Positions 1-8,133 of a DNA stretch of 64,000 nt are shown in pieces (the stretch's first letter is position 1; each line of letters begins with the position of its first letter). Origin of the DNA: Roseateles aquatilis (lineage in GTDB: Bacteria > Pseudomonadota > Gammaproteobacteria > Burkholderiales > Burkholderiaceae_C); assembly GCF_002205645.1 (NCBI RefSeq), contig NZ_NIOF01000014.1:1-64000 (forward strand), in the 5' to 3' direction. The notes beneath the pieces are model-generated. The model did not search any database. It saw only the letters and a program-made list of their open reading frames with translations, and had not been told where the DNA came from. A program made the position numbers and the translations under genes.

Positions 1-215
1 TCGAGAGGCACCGAGGGATGACGGGCTACATGCTGCGGCCAACCCCGAACCCTGACAGGTCCGGGCGTGACGGCACTGCCGAACACGCACTTCAAAGATA
101 CAAGGGATTGAAGCCGAATGGCCGTAATTCGGCACGAAGCACGGGACGCAGCTCGAAAGCCCGGCGGCGCTTCGCGCCGACACGCCCATGCCATTCAATA
201 TGCCCTCAGGAAAAA

Positions 216-608
216 CTAAAGATGCGGCATGAGCCAGAACCACAATGCCACCCCCATCACCAGCCACAGCGCCACGATCATCACTGCCCCGAACCGGCTC
301 CGCGGCTTGGCGCCTTCCGCCAGCATCCATTCATCGGCCTGAATACGGCATTGCGCCAGCACATCGGATGGCAGCAGCTTCACAGTCAACCAGATCAGCA
401 CGGGCAACAAGATCACATCGTCCACATAACCCAGCACCGGAATGAAGTCTGGAATCAGGTCAATGGGACTGAGCGCATAGGCCACCACGAACAGCCCCAG
501 CGCCTTGGCATACCAAGGCGTGCCGGGATGCTTGCCGGCAAACCACAGCGTCACGCCATCACGCTTGATCCGCCTGGCCCAAGCCTTCAAGGTGACGCCG
601 ATGCTCAT
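216..608 (-). CDS. DUF1232 (YkvA-like) small membrane protein
   Basis: This 130-residue protein has a hydrophobic centre with the DUF1232 signature: a TPWYAKALG segment, then ALSPIDLIPDFIPVLGYVDD, then a second membrane stretch, and a further hydrophobic helix at the C-terminus. The ATG at 608 overlaps the dmeF stop (ATGA), so it is probably translated by coupling as the last gene of the dmeR-dmeF operon. The function of DUF1232 proteins is not established. Placement behind a cobalt/nickel exporter suggests an accessory role in metal stress, which is inference. The longer open frame upstream of the ATG is antisense or out of frame to dmeF and is not used. Confidence 0.8.
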   Translation of the reverse strand: MSIGVTLKAWARRIKRDGVTLWFAGKHPGTPWYAKALGLFVVAYALSPIDLIPDFIPVLGYVDDVILLPVLIWLTVKLLPSDVLAQCRIQADEWMLAEGAKPRSRFGAVMIVALWLVMGVALWFWLMPHL

Positions 609-1558
609 GCGGCCCCGCGCTGCACTTCGATCGTGACATGCGACAGTTCGTGAATATGCGCGAGCAGTGCCTTGTAGTGCGCGGGCTCCTGGGGCTCCCG
701 AGCCACCAGTGAGACGATGGCCGCGAAATGCCCTGGCCCCACCTGCCAGACATGCAGATCTGTAACCTCGCTTCCCGTCGGCTCCACGGCCTCCCGAATC
801 TCCTGCCGCACTTCCTCGCCCTCGACTGCCGCATCGAGCAACACGCTGCCGGAGTCCCGGATCAGCCCCCATGACCAGCGGGCAATCACCAGCGCGCCCA
901 CCACACCCATGACCGGATCAGCCCACAGCCAGCCGTAGCTGCGGCCGAGCAGCAGCGCGACGATGGCGAATACGGATGTCAGCGCATCGGCCAACACATG
1001 GATGTACGCGGCGCGCAGATTGTTGTCGCGGCTCTTGCCTGGCACATGATGGTCGTGATCGTGGTGGTGATGTCCATGATTGTGACCGTGATGCGCATGG
1101 TCGTCCTTCAGCAGCCAAGCGCAGACCAGGTTGACGCCCAGGCCCACGACAGCCACGGCGATCGCCTGGTTAAAGTCGATATGGATGGGTTGGGTGAGCC
1201 GTACCAGACTTTCCCAAGCGATCAGCAGGGCAATCAAGGCCAGGACGATCGCGCTGGCGAAGCCGGCCAGATCGCCGAGCTTGCCCGTGCCGAAGGTAAA
1301 GCGCGGATTGCCCACATGCTGGCGCGCAAAGCGGTAGGCCAGCGCGGTAATCAGCATCGCGCCCGCATGGGTGGACATATGCCATCCATCGGCCACCAGC
1401 GCCATGGAGCCGTAGATCGAACCGGCCACGATTTCCACCAGCATCATGCTGGCCGTGAGAGCGATCACCAGCCACACCTTGCGCTCATTGCGCTGGTGGT
1501 CGCTGCCGAGAAAGAAATGGTCGTGGCCTGAGGCCGAGGGGGTATAGGTCATTGTCAT
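605..1558 (-). CDS. dmeF: Cation diffusion facilitator, cobalt/nickel exporter DmeF-type
   Basis: This 317-residue inner-membrane CDF transporter exchanges metal for protons. The N-terminus carries a short His/Asp stretch. Six membrane helices follow, with the paired metal-site motifs HMSTHAG in helix II and HVLADAL in helix V. Between helices IV and V is a long His-rich cytoplasmic loop (about residues 152-173). The C-terminal cytoplasmic domain contains DLHVWQVGPGHFA. The His loop and the adjacent RcnR-type regulator match the DmeR-DmeF pair known from rhizobia and agrobacteria, which exports Co and Ni, so Zn/Cd (CzcD) is a less likely substrate. ATG codons at 1558 and 1552 are both possible starts. 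The gene is 46 bp after dmeR. Confidence 0.88.
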   Translation of the reverse strand: MTMTYTPSASGHDHFFLGSDHQRNERKVWLVIALTASMMLVEIVAGSIYGSMALVADGWHMSTHAGAMLITALAYRFARQHVGNPRFTFGTGKLGDLAGFASAIVLALIALLIAWESLVRLTQPIHIDFNQAIAVAVVGLGVNLVCAWLLKDDHAHHGHNHGHHHHDHDHHVPGKSRDNNLRAAYIHVLADALTSVFAIVALLLGRSYGWLWADPVMGVVGALVIARWSWGLIRDSGSVLLDAAVEGEEVRQEIREAVEPTGSEVTDLHVWQVGPGHFAAIVSLVAREPQEPAHYKALLAHIHELSHVTIEVQRGAA

Positions 1559-1604
1559 CGGGGAGTCCCTGTCATCTGGAAAAGGTCGCCGGCGGGCGGC
1601 GGGT

Positions 1605-1877
1605 TTATTTCATGTAGGCTCGGATGACCTCGACCATTTCCTCGCCGCCCTGGCGGCGCTCCTTGTCCGTTTCAACTTCCAGGACGTGCTCGCGCAAATG
1701 GTCTTCCATCACCTCGGCGGTCAGGCCATTGACCGCGCCGCGCACTGACGCGATCTGGCGTAGCACTTCCACGCACGCCGCGTCTGATTCCAAAGCGCGC
1801 TCGATGCCTTCCAACTGCCCTTTGATGCGGCGAACACGGGCGACCAGCTTGTCTTTCTGGCGAGAGGTATGGGACAT
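1605..1877 (-). CDS. dmeR: RcnR/DmeR-type Ni/Co-sensing repressor
   Basis: This is a 90-residue all-helical CsoR/RcnR-family repressor (DUF156). Starting at the ATG at 1877 places His3, Cys35, His60 and His64 exactly at the ligand positions of E. coli RcnR, the Ni(II)/Co(II) signature. A TTG start at 1889 would shift this register and is rejected. FrmR-type formaldehyde sensors lack His3 and are excluded on that ground. The gene precedes dmeF and a DUF1232 gene, and a G/C-tract dyad in its promoter is the expected binding site. Metal binding should release the operator and induce export. Confidence 0.9.
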   Translation of the reverse strand: MSHTSRQKDKLVARVRRIKGQLEGIERALESDAACVEVLRQIASVRGAVNGLTAEVMEDHLREHVLEVETDKERRQGGEEMVEVIRAYMK

Positions 1878-1892
1878 GACAGCCGACAATTA

Positions 1893-1913
1893 ATATAGTC
1901 TAGGGGGCTATAT
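1893..1913 (-). promoter_or_regulatory. DmeR operator in the dmeRF promoter
   Basis: ATATAG (1893-1898) and CTATAT (1908-1913) form an inverted repeat enclosing a GGGGG tract (1903-1907). An AT-rich dyad around a G/C tract is the binding architecture of RcnR/DmeR repressors, and the recalled Rhizobium/Agrobacterium dmeRF operator is very similar. It lies 16 bp upstream of the dmeR ATG and overlaps TATAAT-like sequence on the minus strand, so binding would block transcription. Confidence 0.8.
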
Positions 1914-1965
1914 TATAACAACAGCAAAGACGGCATGAGGCGCAGCCGGAAAACCCGACAGCGCG

Positions 1966-2125
1966 TTGCCGGGCGTGACGCCCGGCAATTTCAACGCCGC
2001 CGCCTGAGTGCCAGCGAAGGCGGCGGCGTTCTGATGGAGCTGTTGGGCCTTCAACACCGGGCGCGGCCACCGCCGCGCCCGGATTGGGCTTTTACCGCGC
2101 CCAGGACGGAACGGCCTGGGCGCGG
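1966..2125. repeat. Array of four perfect stem-loops
   Basis: Four consecutive perfect inverted repeats fill the gap between dmeR and the 69-residue gene. The first has arms 1966-1975/1979-1988 (10 bp, loop TGA). The second has arms 1993-2004/2019-2030 (12 bp, 14-nt loop). The third has arms 2057-2067/2072-2082 (11 bp, loop CACC). The fourth has arms 2095-2105/2115-2125 (11 bp, 9-nt loop). None has a strong T-tract, although AATTT follows the first on the + strand. They may be terminators for the leftward core operon, a structured RNA or a processing or origin element. The structures are directly visible, but the role is unknown. Confidence 0.85.
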
Positions 2126-2137
2126 TGCTGATCGCGG

Positions 2138-2347
2138 TTATTCCTTCGTTTTGATGAGCCACCACACGGCGCGCGGCAAGGCGCGTCCCGTGATGGGGTG
2201 AATGTCGGCGAGGTCGGCGCGCGTCGTCCAGCCCGAGGGCGGGAGGTAGCCGCACACGTCGCCATCGCCGCGCCAGCGGCGGGCGCGCACCGTGCCGGGC
2301 GCGTAGATCGCCGCCATGCGCGGGCGGCTGGTCGTGGTGCGGGTCAT
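2138..2347 (-). CDS. Small ICE core protein of unknown function
   Basis: This 69-residue basic protein begins MTRTTTSRPRMAAIYAPGTV and ends in PRAVWWLIKTKE. I recognise no domain. The ATG at 2347 is chosen because GGAGAA sits about 8 nt upstream, and the longer frame to 2401 lacks such a site. It follows the parB-like gene by 63 bp on the same strand and is probably the last gene of the leftward core operon, ahead of the hairpin array. Its small size, charged composition and position resemble the accessory ORFs of Tn4371-like elements. Confidence 0.6.
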   Translation of the reverse strand: MTRTTTSRPRMAAIYAPGTVRARRWRGDGDVCGYLPPSGWTTRADLADIHPITGRALPRAVWWLIKTKE

Positions 2348-2410
2348 GGGGCGGTTCTCCTTCCAGCGAAGCGCCCCGGTCAAGGCCGGGGCGATTGCCA
2401 TTGGCGCGGG

Positions 2411-4474
2411 TCAAGCAGCCAGCGCCTCGGCGGGTTCATCCGCCATTACCTCGGCATCCTCCGGGGCGTCCTGTTCCGGGCCTTCCTCCTGCGCAGCTCC
2501 CTGCGAGCCTATGGCCTTGAAGATGGCGGGCATCCAGCCCGTACCATCGGCCAGTCGTTCGGCTTCGCTGGCAATGTCGGCTTTCTTCAGCTTTGCCAAC
2601 CGGGTGACGTGCTCGGGCGCGTACTCGCCCACGGCTCGCAGAATCACGGCCTTTGGAACATGCCGGAAATACCCCTCGGCAGTCGGCTGCCACCACGCGG
2701 CCATGTCCAGCCCCACGGCCTGCGCTAGTTCCGCGCCCGGCTGCTGCACCGTGGCACGCGGCGTCACCACGTCCACCGTCGAAGCCACGCACACGGCCAG
2801 CAGCTTGACCAGTTCGCCTTGCTCCATCGCCAGCAGCGCAGCGAACAGTTCGGCGCTGTCCTCGGGCAGCTTCTCGCCCCATGCCTGCTGCGCCTCGTGC
2901 AGAGCCACAGCAGCAGGCGATTCCGGCCAGTCCGGGGCCATGCCTTCCAGCCTGTCCTGCACCGTGAGGCGAACCCCCAGCGGCAGATCGTGGCCGTAGT
3001 GACTGCCCTGCAAGATGGTTTGCACCATGCCATGCACCAGCGCCGCCAGCGCCACCTGCGGATGCCGGGCGACTTCGGTTTGCAGCGCGGCGGTGCGGTG
3101 GGCGCTCAAGCGTTGGGCCAGCCGGTCGGACATGGCTGCGGCCTTGGGTGCTTCGTCGGCATCTTCGCCGTCGTCGTCGCCTTCGATTTCCGCGCCGCTA
3201 AAACCTTGGCGCAGCTTCTCCAGCGTGCGCAGCGCCTTGGCCTCGGCTTCGCGCAGCAACCCGCGATGAATGACGGCTTCGCCGTTGCGGTCGATGGTGA
3301 CGATGGCACCGGCTGCGGCCTTCACGCTCGCGGCATAGTCCAGCAAGCCATCCTCCAATGCCTGCAACTGCTCGCCCAGGCGCTCGCCTTCTTCCTGCAA
3401 GGCTTCGGCCTTGTCCTCGTCGTCGGCGTCCATCGCGGCATCAATGGCTTCGGCCACTTCCTGCATCTTGGCCTGCAACTTCTCGATGCGCTGTGCGTCG
3501 CGCTTGCCCGGTGCGCGGCGCTCCCTCGGCGCACGCTGAAAGGCGTGCAGGTCGGCATGGGTCACGCCCGGCGTGGCATCCACCCATGCCCAGCCCTCGG
3601 TGCGGATTGTGTCGGCAATGCTCGCCAGCTTCTGGCGCACCAGCGTTTCCAGCAGAGCGGCATCGTTGAGGTACACGCCCGCATCGCCTTCCGCGAACAG
3701 GTCGCGGCGGATGCCTCCGCCTGCCTGCTCGTAGGTGTCCAACCCGACAAAGCGCACCAGCGGATGCGATGCCCCAATCTCGCGCTCGGTCAGCCGCTCG
3801 CGCAAGTTGGACGGGTTGCGCTGCCACTGTGGCGCATCATAGAACGCGGCCTCCTGCGCGGCGTGGTCGTCGGTGATGGACAGCGCCATCAACTGATCCA
3901 GCGTCACGGCATCGGCGCGATAGTCGGCCATCAGGCGGGGCGAGACATTCGCCAGCTTCAAGCGGCGCTGCACCACCAGCGGCGTGACGGAGAAATCCGC
4001 CGCAATGTCCTCGATGGGCCGGCCCTCGGCCACCAATGCCGCAAACGCTTCAAACTGATCTGCGGGGTGCATGGCTTCGCGCTGCACGTTTTCGGTGAGG
4101 CTGGCCGTGCGGGCCGTGCCATCGGCCACCTGCAGGCAAGGCACCTCCCAATCCTTGGCGATGCGGTGTTTCTTCGCCAGCAGCTTGAGGGCTGCAAGGC
4201 GTCGGCCACCGGCCACCACCTCGTAATGCTCGCCATCAGCGGCGGGAATCACGATCAGGTTTTGCAGCAGGCCAACGCCCTGGATGCTCGCGGCCAGTTC
4301 GGGGATGGACATGCGCGGGGTCTTGCGCACATTGCGGCCCGTGGGGCGCAGCACCAGCCGCGACAGCGGAACCAGAATCATGTGCTTGCTCGGGTCGGCG
4401 GCTTGCAGCACGTTCGCTGCGCTGCTGGCTGCGGTGTGGACGGCGCGGGCTTCGGTAGTGGTAACGGCGTTCAT
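2411..4474 (-). CDS. parB: ParB/RepB/Spo0J-family protein of Tn4371-like ICEs
   Basis: This 687-residue protein has a ParB N-terminal domain (about residues 30-130) with VAGGRRLAAL and TENVQRE boxes, followed by the ParB helix-turn-helix region (about 130-170). A long acidic, partly coiled segment follows (about 290-420), and the acidic tail ends EALAA. It is far longer than plasmid ParB (about 300 residues), as is usual for the ICE version. A role in nucleotide-dependent DNA binding during ICE maintenance is inferred. The ATG at 4474 has GGAGATT upstream and gives a clean ParB start. An earlier start would read through a low-quality leader. It lies 64 bp after the DUF932 gene. Confidence 0.85.
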   Translation of the reverse strand: MNAVTTTEARAVHTAASSAANVLQAADPSKHMILVPLSRLVLRPTGRNVRKTPRMSIPELAASIQGVGLLQNLIVIPAADGEHYEVVAGGRRLAALKLLAKKHRIAKDWEVPCLQVADGTARTASLTENVQREAMHPADQFEAFAALVAEGRPIEDIAADFSVTPLVVQRRLKLANVSPRLMADYRADAVTLDQLMALSITDDHAAQEAAFYDAPQWQRNPSNLRERLTEREIGASHPLVRFVGLDTYEQAGGGIRRDLFAEGDAGVYLNDAALLETLVRQKLASIADTIRTEGWAWVDATPGVTHADLHAFQRAPRERRAPGKRDAQRIEKLQAKMQEVAEAIDAAMDADDEDKAEALQEEGERLGEQLQALEDGLLDYAASVKAAAGAIVTIDRNGEAVIHRGLLREAEAKALRTLEKLRQGFSGAEIEGDDDGEDADEAPKAAAMSDRLAQRLSAHRTAALQTEVARHPQVALAALVHGMVQTILQGSHYGHDLPLGVRLTVQDRLEGMAPDWPESPAAVALHEAQQAWGEKLPEDSAELFAALLAMEQGELVKLLAVCVASTVDVVTPRATVQQPGAELAQAVGLDMAAWWQPTAEGYFRHVPKAVILRAVGEYAPEHVTRLAKLKKADIASEAERLADGTGWMPAIFKAIGSQGAAQEEGPEQDAPEDAEVMADEPAEALAA

Positions 4475-4538
4475 GGTGAATCTCCAATAAGTGAAACAAG
4501 GAAATGGAGGGGAACCGCCCCTCCGGCGGGGGAACGGT

Positions 4539-5363
4539 TCAAGCCTTGAGCTGGCGCATACCATCGGCCAGCAGCCACAGGGCACGGTTCAGCCGAATGT
4601 CGGAATCAATGCCCTGCACGGGGCGGGTCTGCTGCCTGCGTCCGTTGGTGCTGCGCCCGGACAGGCCGCCTTTGGTGAGGTTTTCTTGAGTGCGGTTGAA
4701 CACGCTCCACAAGTCCGGGCGGCGGTCGTCGAAGCGGCGCGGCATCAGAATTTGCGATTCGGTGACAGGCGCTGGCTTGTCCGGGTCGTCGTACTTCAAC
4801 GCCAGCGCAGCACGGGCGAACACCTCCGATTCGCCATCGTCCAAGGTGATGCCGCGCATCAGGTCGCGCGATTCCTTCACCCGCTCGAAGCCGCTCAACA
4901 CCTCATAAGCGCCTTCGATGACGTGCCCGGCCACGTTGCCTTTGTGGGGTACGCGCACATCGGCCACGGTGTCACCGCACACCAGCCCATTGCTGCACAC
5001 GAAGCGGAACATTCCGGCCAGCATCTGGTAGCTGCTCGTGCCGTCATGGGAGTTCAGCAGCACGATTTCGTTAGCTTCCGCGCCGTTGATCTGGCTGGCA
5101 TGGCGCAGGCGCAGCATGTGTTTCGTGTGCTCGCGCTTGCCTTCATCGCGCACGCGGGTCTGCGTCACCATGAAGGGTTGAAACCCCTCTTTGCGCAGTT
5201 CGGTCAGCACGGCGGCGGTGGGGATATAGGCGTACCGCTCGGAACGGCTCTCATGCGGTGCATCCGCGAAGATGGACGGGGCCACCCTGCGAATCTGGTC
5301 ATCGGACAGCGGGTAGCCGCTGCGCAGCGCCGGGGAGTGGGAAGCGAAACGGGTTGCAAGCAT
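4539..5363 (-). CDS. DUF932 domain protein
   Basis: This 274-residue protein starts MLATRFASHSPALRSGYPLS and has an AGGAGAA ribosome site upstream of the ATG at 5363. It contains the DUF932 core, including LNSHDGTSSYQMLAGMFRF and CSNGLVCGD, near residues 105-140. DUF932 proteins are common on conjugative plasmids and ICEs. Their biochemical role is not settled. It heads a leftward run with the ParB-like gene and the 69-residue gene. The long leader between 5364 and 6073 carries a repeated non-coding module. Confidence 0.85.
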   Translation of the reverse strand: MLATRFASHSPALRSGYPLSDDQIRRVAPSIFADAPHESRSERYAYIPTAAVLTELRKEGFQPFMVTQTRVRDEGKREHTKHMLRLRHASQINGAEANEIVLLNSHDGTSSYQMLAGMFRFVCSNGLVCGDTVADVRVPHKGNVAGHVIEGAYEVLSGFERVKESRDLMRGITLDDGESEVFARAALALKYDDPDKPAPVTESQILMPRRFDDRRPDLWSVFNRTQENLTKGGLSGRSTNGRRQQTRPVQGIDSDIRLNRALWLLADGMRQLKA

Positions 5364-6073
5364 GTCGTTCTCCTGAACAAAAAGGCTGTTGAAGAAAACC
5401 GCACACCGGATTCCTAGATTCGGAGCCCAGCCTTTCGGCTGTTCGGTGCGGTCGGCACGAGGAACCCGGTTGGCCCTGTTGCCACCGTCCTTCCTGAGTT
5501 CATCGCCCGCGACGGTCAGGAGCGCGCGGACGGGGGCCGTCAAGGAGACAAGCGCAGGGTTGGTGCGGCCCGCAGGCGCAGCCGAGGACACGGCCCTGCG
5601 CGCCTTGACGGCACACAGCCGCGGGCTACAGTCGCGGTGAAGGTGATGAAGTCAGGGAAGACGGCTGGACATGGCAACGGCCGTCCCTACACACCGACCG
5701 CACGGCAAGCGAAGCGCGCAGGCCCGAAGCTGGAAGCCGGGCCGGAGGCGTCAGCCGAGCGGAGCGAGGGAACGATGGAAGCCCGAAGGGGCGAGACGCC
5801 GCAGGCGGCTCGATGCGCCACGCGCACGACAGCGCGACCGGCTATCTCCCAGGTGGCCGGGGACGCCCAGCCTTCAAAGTGGAATGAACAACTGGATCAG
5901 GATGAGCAAACGCGAGGCATCGTCGATCTGCGGCTGATGTTGTCTGGCCGATCCGGCGCAGCCGGTTCGGCGGTCTTTGAGGGGTGCCAAGCATCGCGCG
6001 GCGGGGATAGCCCGCAGGGCTTTCCCCTGGAGGCAAGCGAAGCGCGCAGCGCCCCGTCAGGGGCGCGTAGGCA
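5364..6073. other. Non-coding core region with repeat module, copy A
   Basis: No convincing gene is seen in these 710 bases. The frames that stay open across 5637-6191 lack family-like sequence. The stretch 5704-5870 is recognisably repeated at 6962-7120: 21 of 22 bases match at 5704-5725 versus 6962-6983, and GGGCCGGAGG(C/T)GTCAGC recurs at 5739-5755 and 6997-7013. A shared stretch follows that reads approximately AGCCCGAAGGGGCGAGAC. The leader of the DUF932 gene must lie at the left edge. Confidence 0.6.
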
Positions 6074-6352
6074 TCATGCCGAGTCGTCAGGACGCAGGCT
6101 GGATTCCGCAACCGGCATCCACGGCGATGACGAGTCCAGCAGGTATCGCGCACCGCGCGCGTACAGACCCGACAGCCCGGTGGGCTGGTAGAACCCGGTG
6201 ACGCGGCGCCGGAACTGTGCGCCGTACTCGTTGGTGTAGATCACCGCGTCGCCGATCTTGAAGCGCAAGGGCTGGCCGTTCTCCGGCGCGAACGGCTTGA
6301 GCGCATCGTGCTGCGCCGTGATTTCGATGATGTAGTCGTGATGGCTGCTCAT
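6074..6352 (-). CDS. Conserved ICE protein of unknown function
   Basis: This 92-residue protein begins MSSHHDYIIEITAQHDALKP. The central motif LRFKIGDAVIYTNEYGAQFRRRVTGFYQP looks like a small beta-barrel (SH3/KOW-like) fold, followed by ARGARYLLDSSSPWMPVAES. That fold guess comes from the alternation of beta-forming residues only. The ATG at 6352 has a GGAG-like site (GAAGGAGATCAATGCC) upstream. It lies 65 bp after the DUF2958 gene on the same strand, so the two are probably co-transcribed. I cannot assign a function. Confidence 0.65.
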   Translation of the reverse strand: MSSHHDYIIEITAQHDALKPFAPENGQPLRFKIGDAVIYTNEYGAQFRRRVTGFYQPTGLSGLYARGARYLLDSSSPWMPVAESSLRPDDSA

Positions 6353-6417
6353 GGCATTGATCTCCTTCGATGGTCGAGAAAGCACAAGGAGCGCCTTGCG
6401 GCGCTCCCAAGGCCAGG

Positions 6418-6768
6418 TCAGACAGCGATCCGCCCGGCCAAGCGCGCATCGCGCGCATAGGCGCTCAACCGCTTCTCGGCGCGGAAAGACAGGTCACGCT
6501 CGATCGGCAACCCCAGCCGCCCGCGCACCGCTGCCAGCTCGCCCAGGCTGACCCAGCCGATTTCCGGCATCCCCAGGCCCAGGTCGCAAAGACCAAAGAC
6601 GTGGTCGTGGTCGTCGGGATCAATCTCGGTCAGCAGCCAGGTCGCGCCCGCATCGGGCGTGAACAGCTTGACTACGGGCGCCGGATCGAAGTCCGGGTTC
6701 TCCAAGGATGCGCGGCCGTTGGCCAGCAGCAGCGCACGCTGCTCGTCGGTGATGAATGCGTAGTTCAT
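6418..6768 (-). CDS. DUF2958 domain protein
   Basis: This 116-residue protein opens MNYAFITDEQRALLLANGRASL and contains the family pattern PDAGATWLLTEIDPDDHDHVFGLCDLGLGMPEIGWVSLGELAAVRG. This matches DUF2958, a short acidic family almost always found on conjugative plasmids and ICEs next to DUF932 and ParB-like genes. The length is typical and the frame intact. A GGAGTTC sequence precedes the ATG. Suggested roles such as anti-restriction are not supported by anything in the sequence. Confidence 0.88.
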   Translation of the reverse strand: MNYAFITDEQRALLLANGRASLENPDFDPAPVVKLFTPDAGATWLLTEIDPDDHDHVFGLCDLGLGMPEIGWVSLGELAAVRGRLGLPIERDLSFRAEKRLSAYARDARLAGRIAV

Positions 6769-7233
6769 GCTGAACTCCTGAAAGGATGCCGGGCGGAATT
6801 GCCCAGCCCCTGCGGGTCACGGCGCAGCGCAAGCCGTCAAGGGGCACGACGGCCGCAGGCCGCAAGCGCCCATGGCGCGCCGCCCTTTACGGCGCGAACG
6901 CCGTGGCACCATGGGGAGACAGCAAGCCGCCACACCCCACCATCCAGCTACACCCGGTCTTGGCAAGCGCAGCGCGCAGGCCCTGGTCAGCAAGTTGGGC
7001 CGGAGGTGTCAGCGATGAGAGCCCGCATGGGGCGAAACCCGCAGGGGTTCAATGCGCAGCACGACAGCGTGGCCGGCCATGCTCCAGTGGCCGGGATCGC
7101 CCTGCATCTGCGGTGAAACAGAAAAACGCCTTGGGTGACGATGCTGATCACCTTGATCAATTTGCAGGAAGGATGCGACTACGAAACGCGTGCGCGTTCA
7201 CCGTAGTCGCAGGCTCACATCGTCTGCGGCGCG
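6769..7233. other. Non-coding region with repeat module, copy B
   Basis: No gene is supported in these 465 bases between the DUF2958 start and the end of the copper module. It carries the second copy (about 6962-7120) of the non-coding module also present at 5704-5870. The leftward copper transcript presumably ends here. A short inverted pair around 7183-7207 (ACGCGTGCGCG / CGTAGTCGCAGG) is weak and has no T-tract. Confidence 0.55.
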
Positions 7234-7671
7234 TTATTTGACCGAGGTCACGACGTAGCCGTCACCCTCTTTCTTGAACCCGACGTGGACTTTCGCGCCC
7301 ACGGCGAGTTTGTCGTACAGGGCCTTGTCCTTGACGCCAAACGCCATGGTCATCGCGGGCCACCCCAGGCTCTTGACGGGGCCATGCGCAAGGGTGACCT
7401 TGCCCTGGACCGCGTCAAATTCCTTCACCACGGCATCGGCCTCATGGGCCGCGGACTTGGCGGTGCCTTTGGCGTCCATGCCTTTCATCATGTCCTGGCA
7501 CTTCTTGGCATCCATGTCCTTCATGTCCATGCCCTTCATTCCCTTCATATCCATGCAGTTCTGCATGCCCTTGCCCTCCATCTTCATGCCGCCCATGTCA
7601 CCGGATTGAGCGAAGGTGATGGCGGAGAAAGACAAGGCTGCGATCAGCGTTGCGGTTGAGACGAGTTTCAT
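7234..7671 (-). CDS. cusF: CusF-like periplasmic copper-binding protein with Met-rich N-terminus
   Basis: This 145-residue exported protein has a signal peptide (residues 1-21, cleavage after TFA). A methionine-rich stretch with repeated MKGM/MDMK units follows (about 22-65). The C-terminal CusF beta-barrel domain (about 80-145) contains GKVTLAHGPVKSLGWPAMTMAFGVKD. The W-x-x-M-x-M pattern supplies the Cu(I)/Ag(I) ligands known for CusF. It would hand metal to the CusCBA pump in the periplasm. It is the last gene of the leftward cus operon. The Met-rich extension is longer than in E. coli CusF and adds possible Cu(I) sites. Confidence 0.88.
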   Translation of the reverse strand: MKLVSTATLIAALSFSAITFAQSGDMGGMKMEGKGMQNCMDMKGMKGMDMKDMDAKKCQDMMKGMDAKGTAKSAAHEADAVVKEFDAVQGKVTLAHGPVKSLGWPAMTMAFGVKDKALYDKLAVGAKVHVGFKKEGDGYVVTSVK

Positions 7672-7778
7672 GATGAGTTTCCTTTTCTGAGCTTTAAAAA
7701 TGGGCCGGCCTTCTGGCAGGCCCCGGATGGAACGCGGTCACTTGGGATGGCCCGCGTTGGAGAGTCATGCGCTGGCGC

Positions 7779-8081
7779 TCACGACTCGGGATTCGCGCAT
7801 GCCTTGACCTGGGCTTCGTAGCGTGCCTTTCGCATCCGGTTTTCTCCGGGCGTCGTTTGAGCACGCGGCCCATGATCCAGCGGCAGCACCAATGGGGCAG
7901 GCAGACATTTCACCCGCTGGCCGGAGGCGCTGTCGACTCTGGTGGTGACCGCTTGCGCAGCCCCGGCCGCTTGCCGGGCGGCACGTGCTTTCTCGATGGC
8001 CTGGAAGTCGGGGCCGGCCAGCGCGGGCAGAGAGACACCCAGCGTCAGGGCAGCAATGAGGGGGAGATACGATGTTTTCAT
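7779..8081 (-). CDS. Small exported protein of the cus operon, unknown function
   Basis: This 100-residue protein has a clear signal peptide (MKTSYLPLIAALTLGVSLPALAG). The mature part is short and basic, with EKARAARQAAGAAQ helix-like sequence and two cysteines (KCLPAP and KACANPES). The ATG at 8081 has GAGGAAACC upstream, whereas the open frame extending to 8315 has no signal sequence and is not used. It lies between the 127-residue gene and cusF in the copper operon. I do not recognise the family. A periplasmic metal-related role is inferred only from position. Confidence 0.65.
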   Translation of the reverse strand: MKTSYLPLIAALTLGVSLPALAGPDFQAIEKARAARQAAGAAQAVTTRVDSASGQRVKCLPAPLVLPLDHGPRAQTTPGENRMRKARYEAQVKACANPES

Positions 8082-8133
8082 GATGGTTTCCTCAGGTTGG
8101 CTGGATTCAAAAGTTCGAGAGGGCCTCATCGGA

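Noticed and set aside
2819..4549. 576-codon plus-strand frame opposite the ParB-like gene
   Set aside because: The minus-strand ParB-like protein is clearly recognisable and the plus-strand translation is not.
5637..6191. 184-codon plus-strand frame in the ICE non-coding region
   Set aside because: It spans the repeated module and the end of the 92-residue gene; composition is not protein-like, and the repeat copy at 6962-7120 does not keep the frame.
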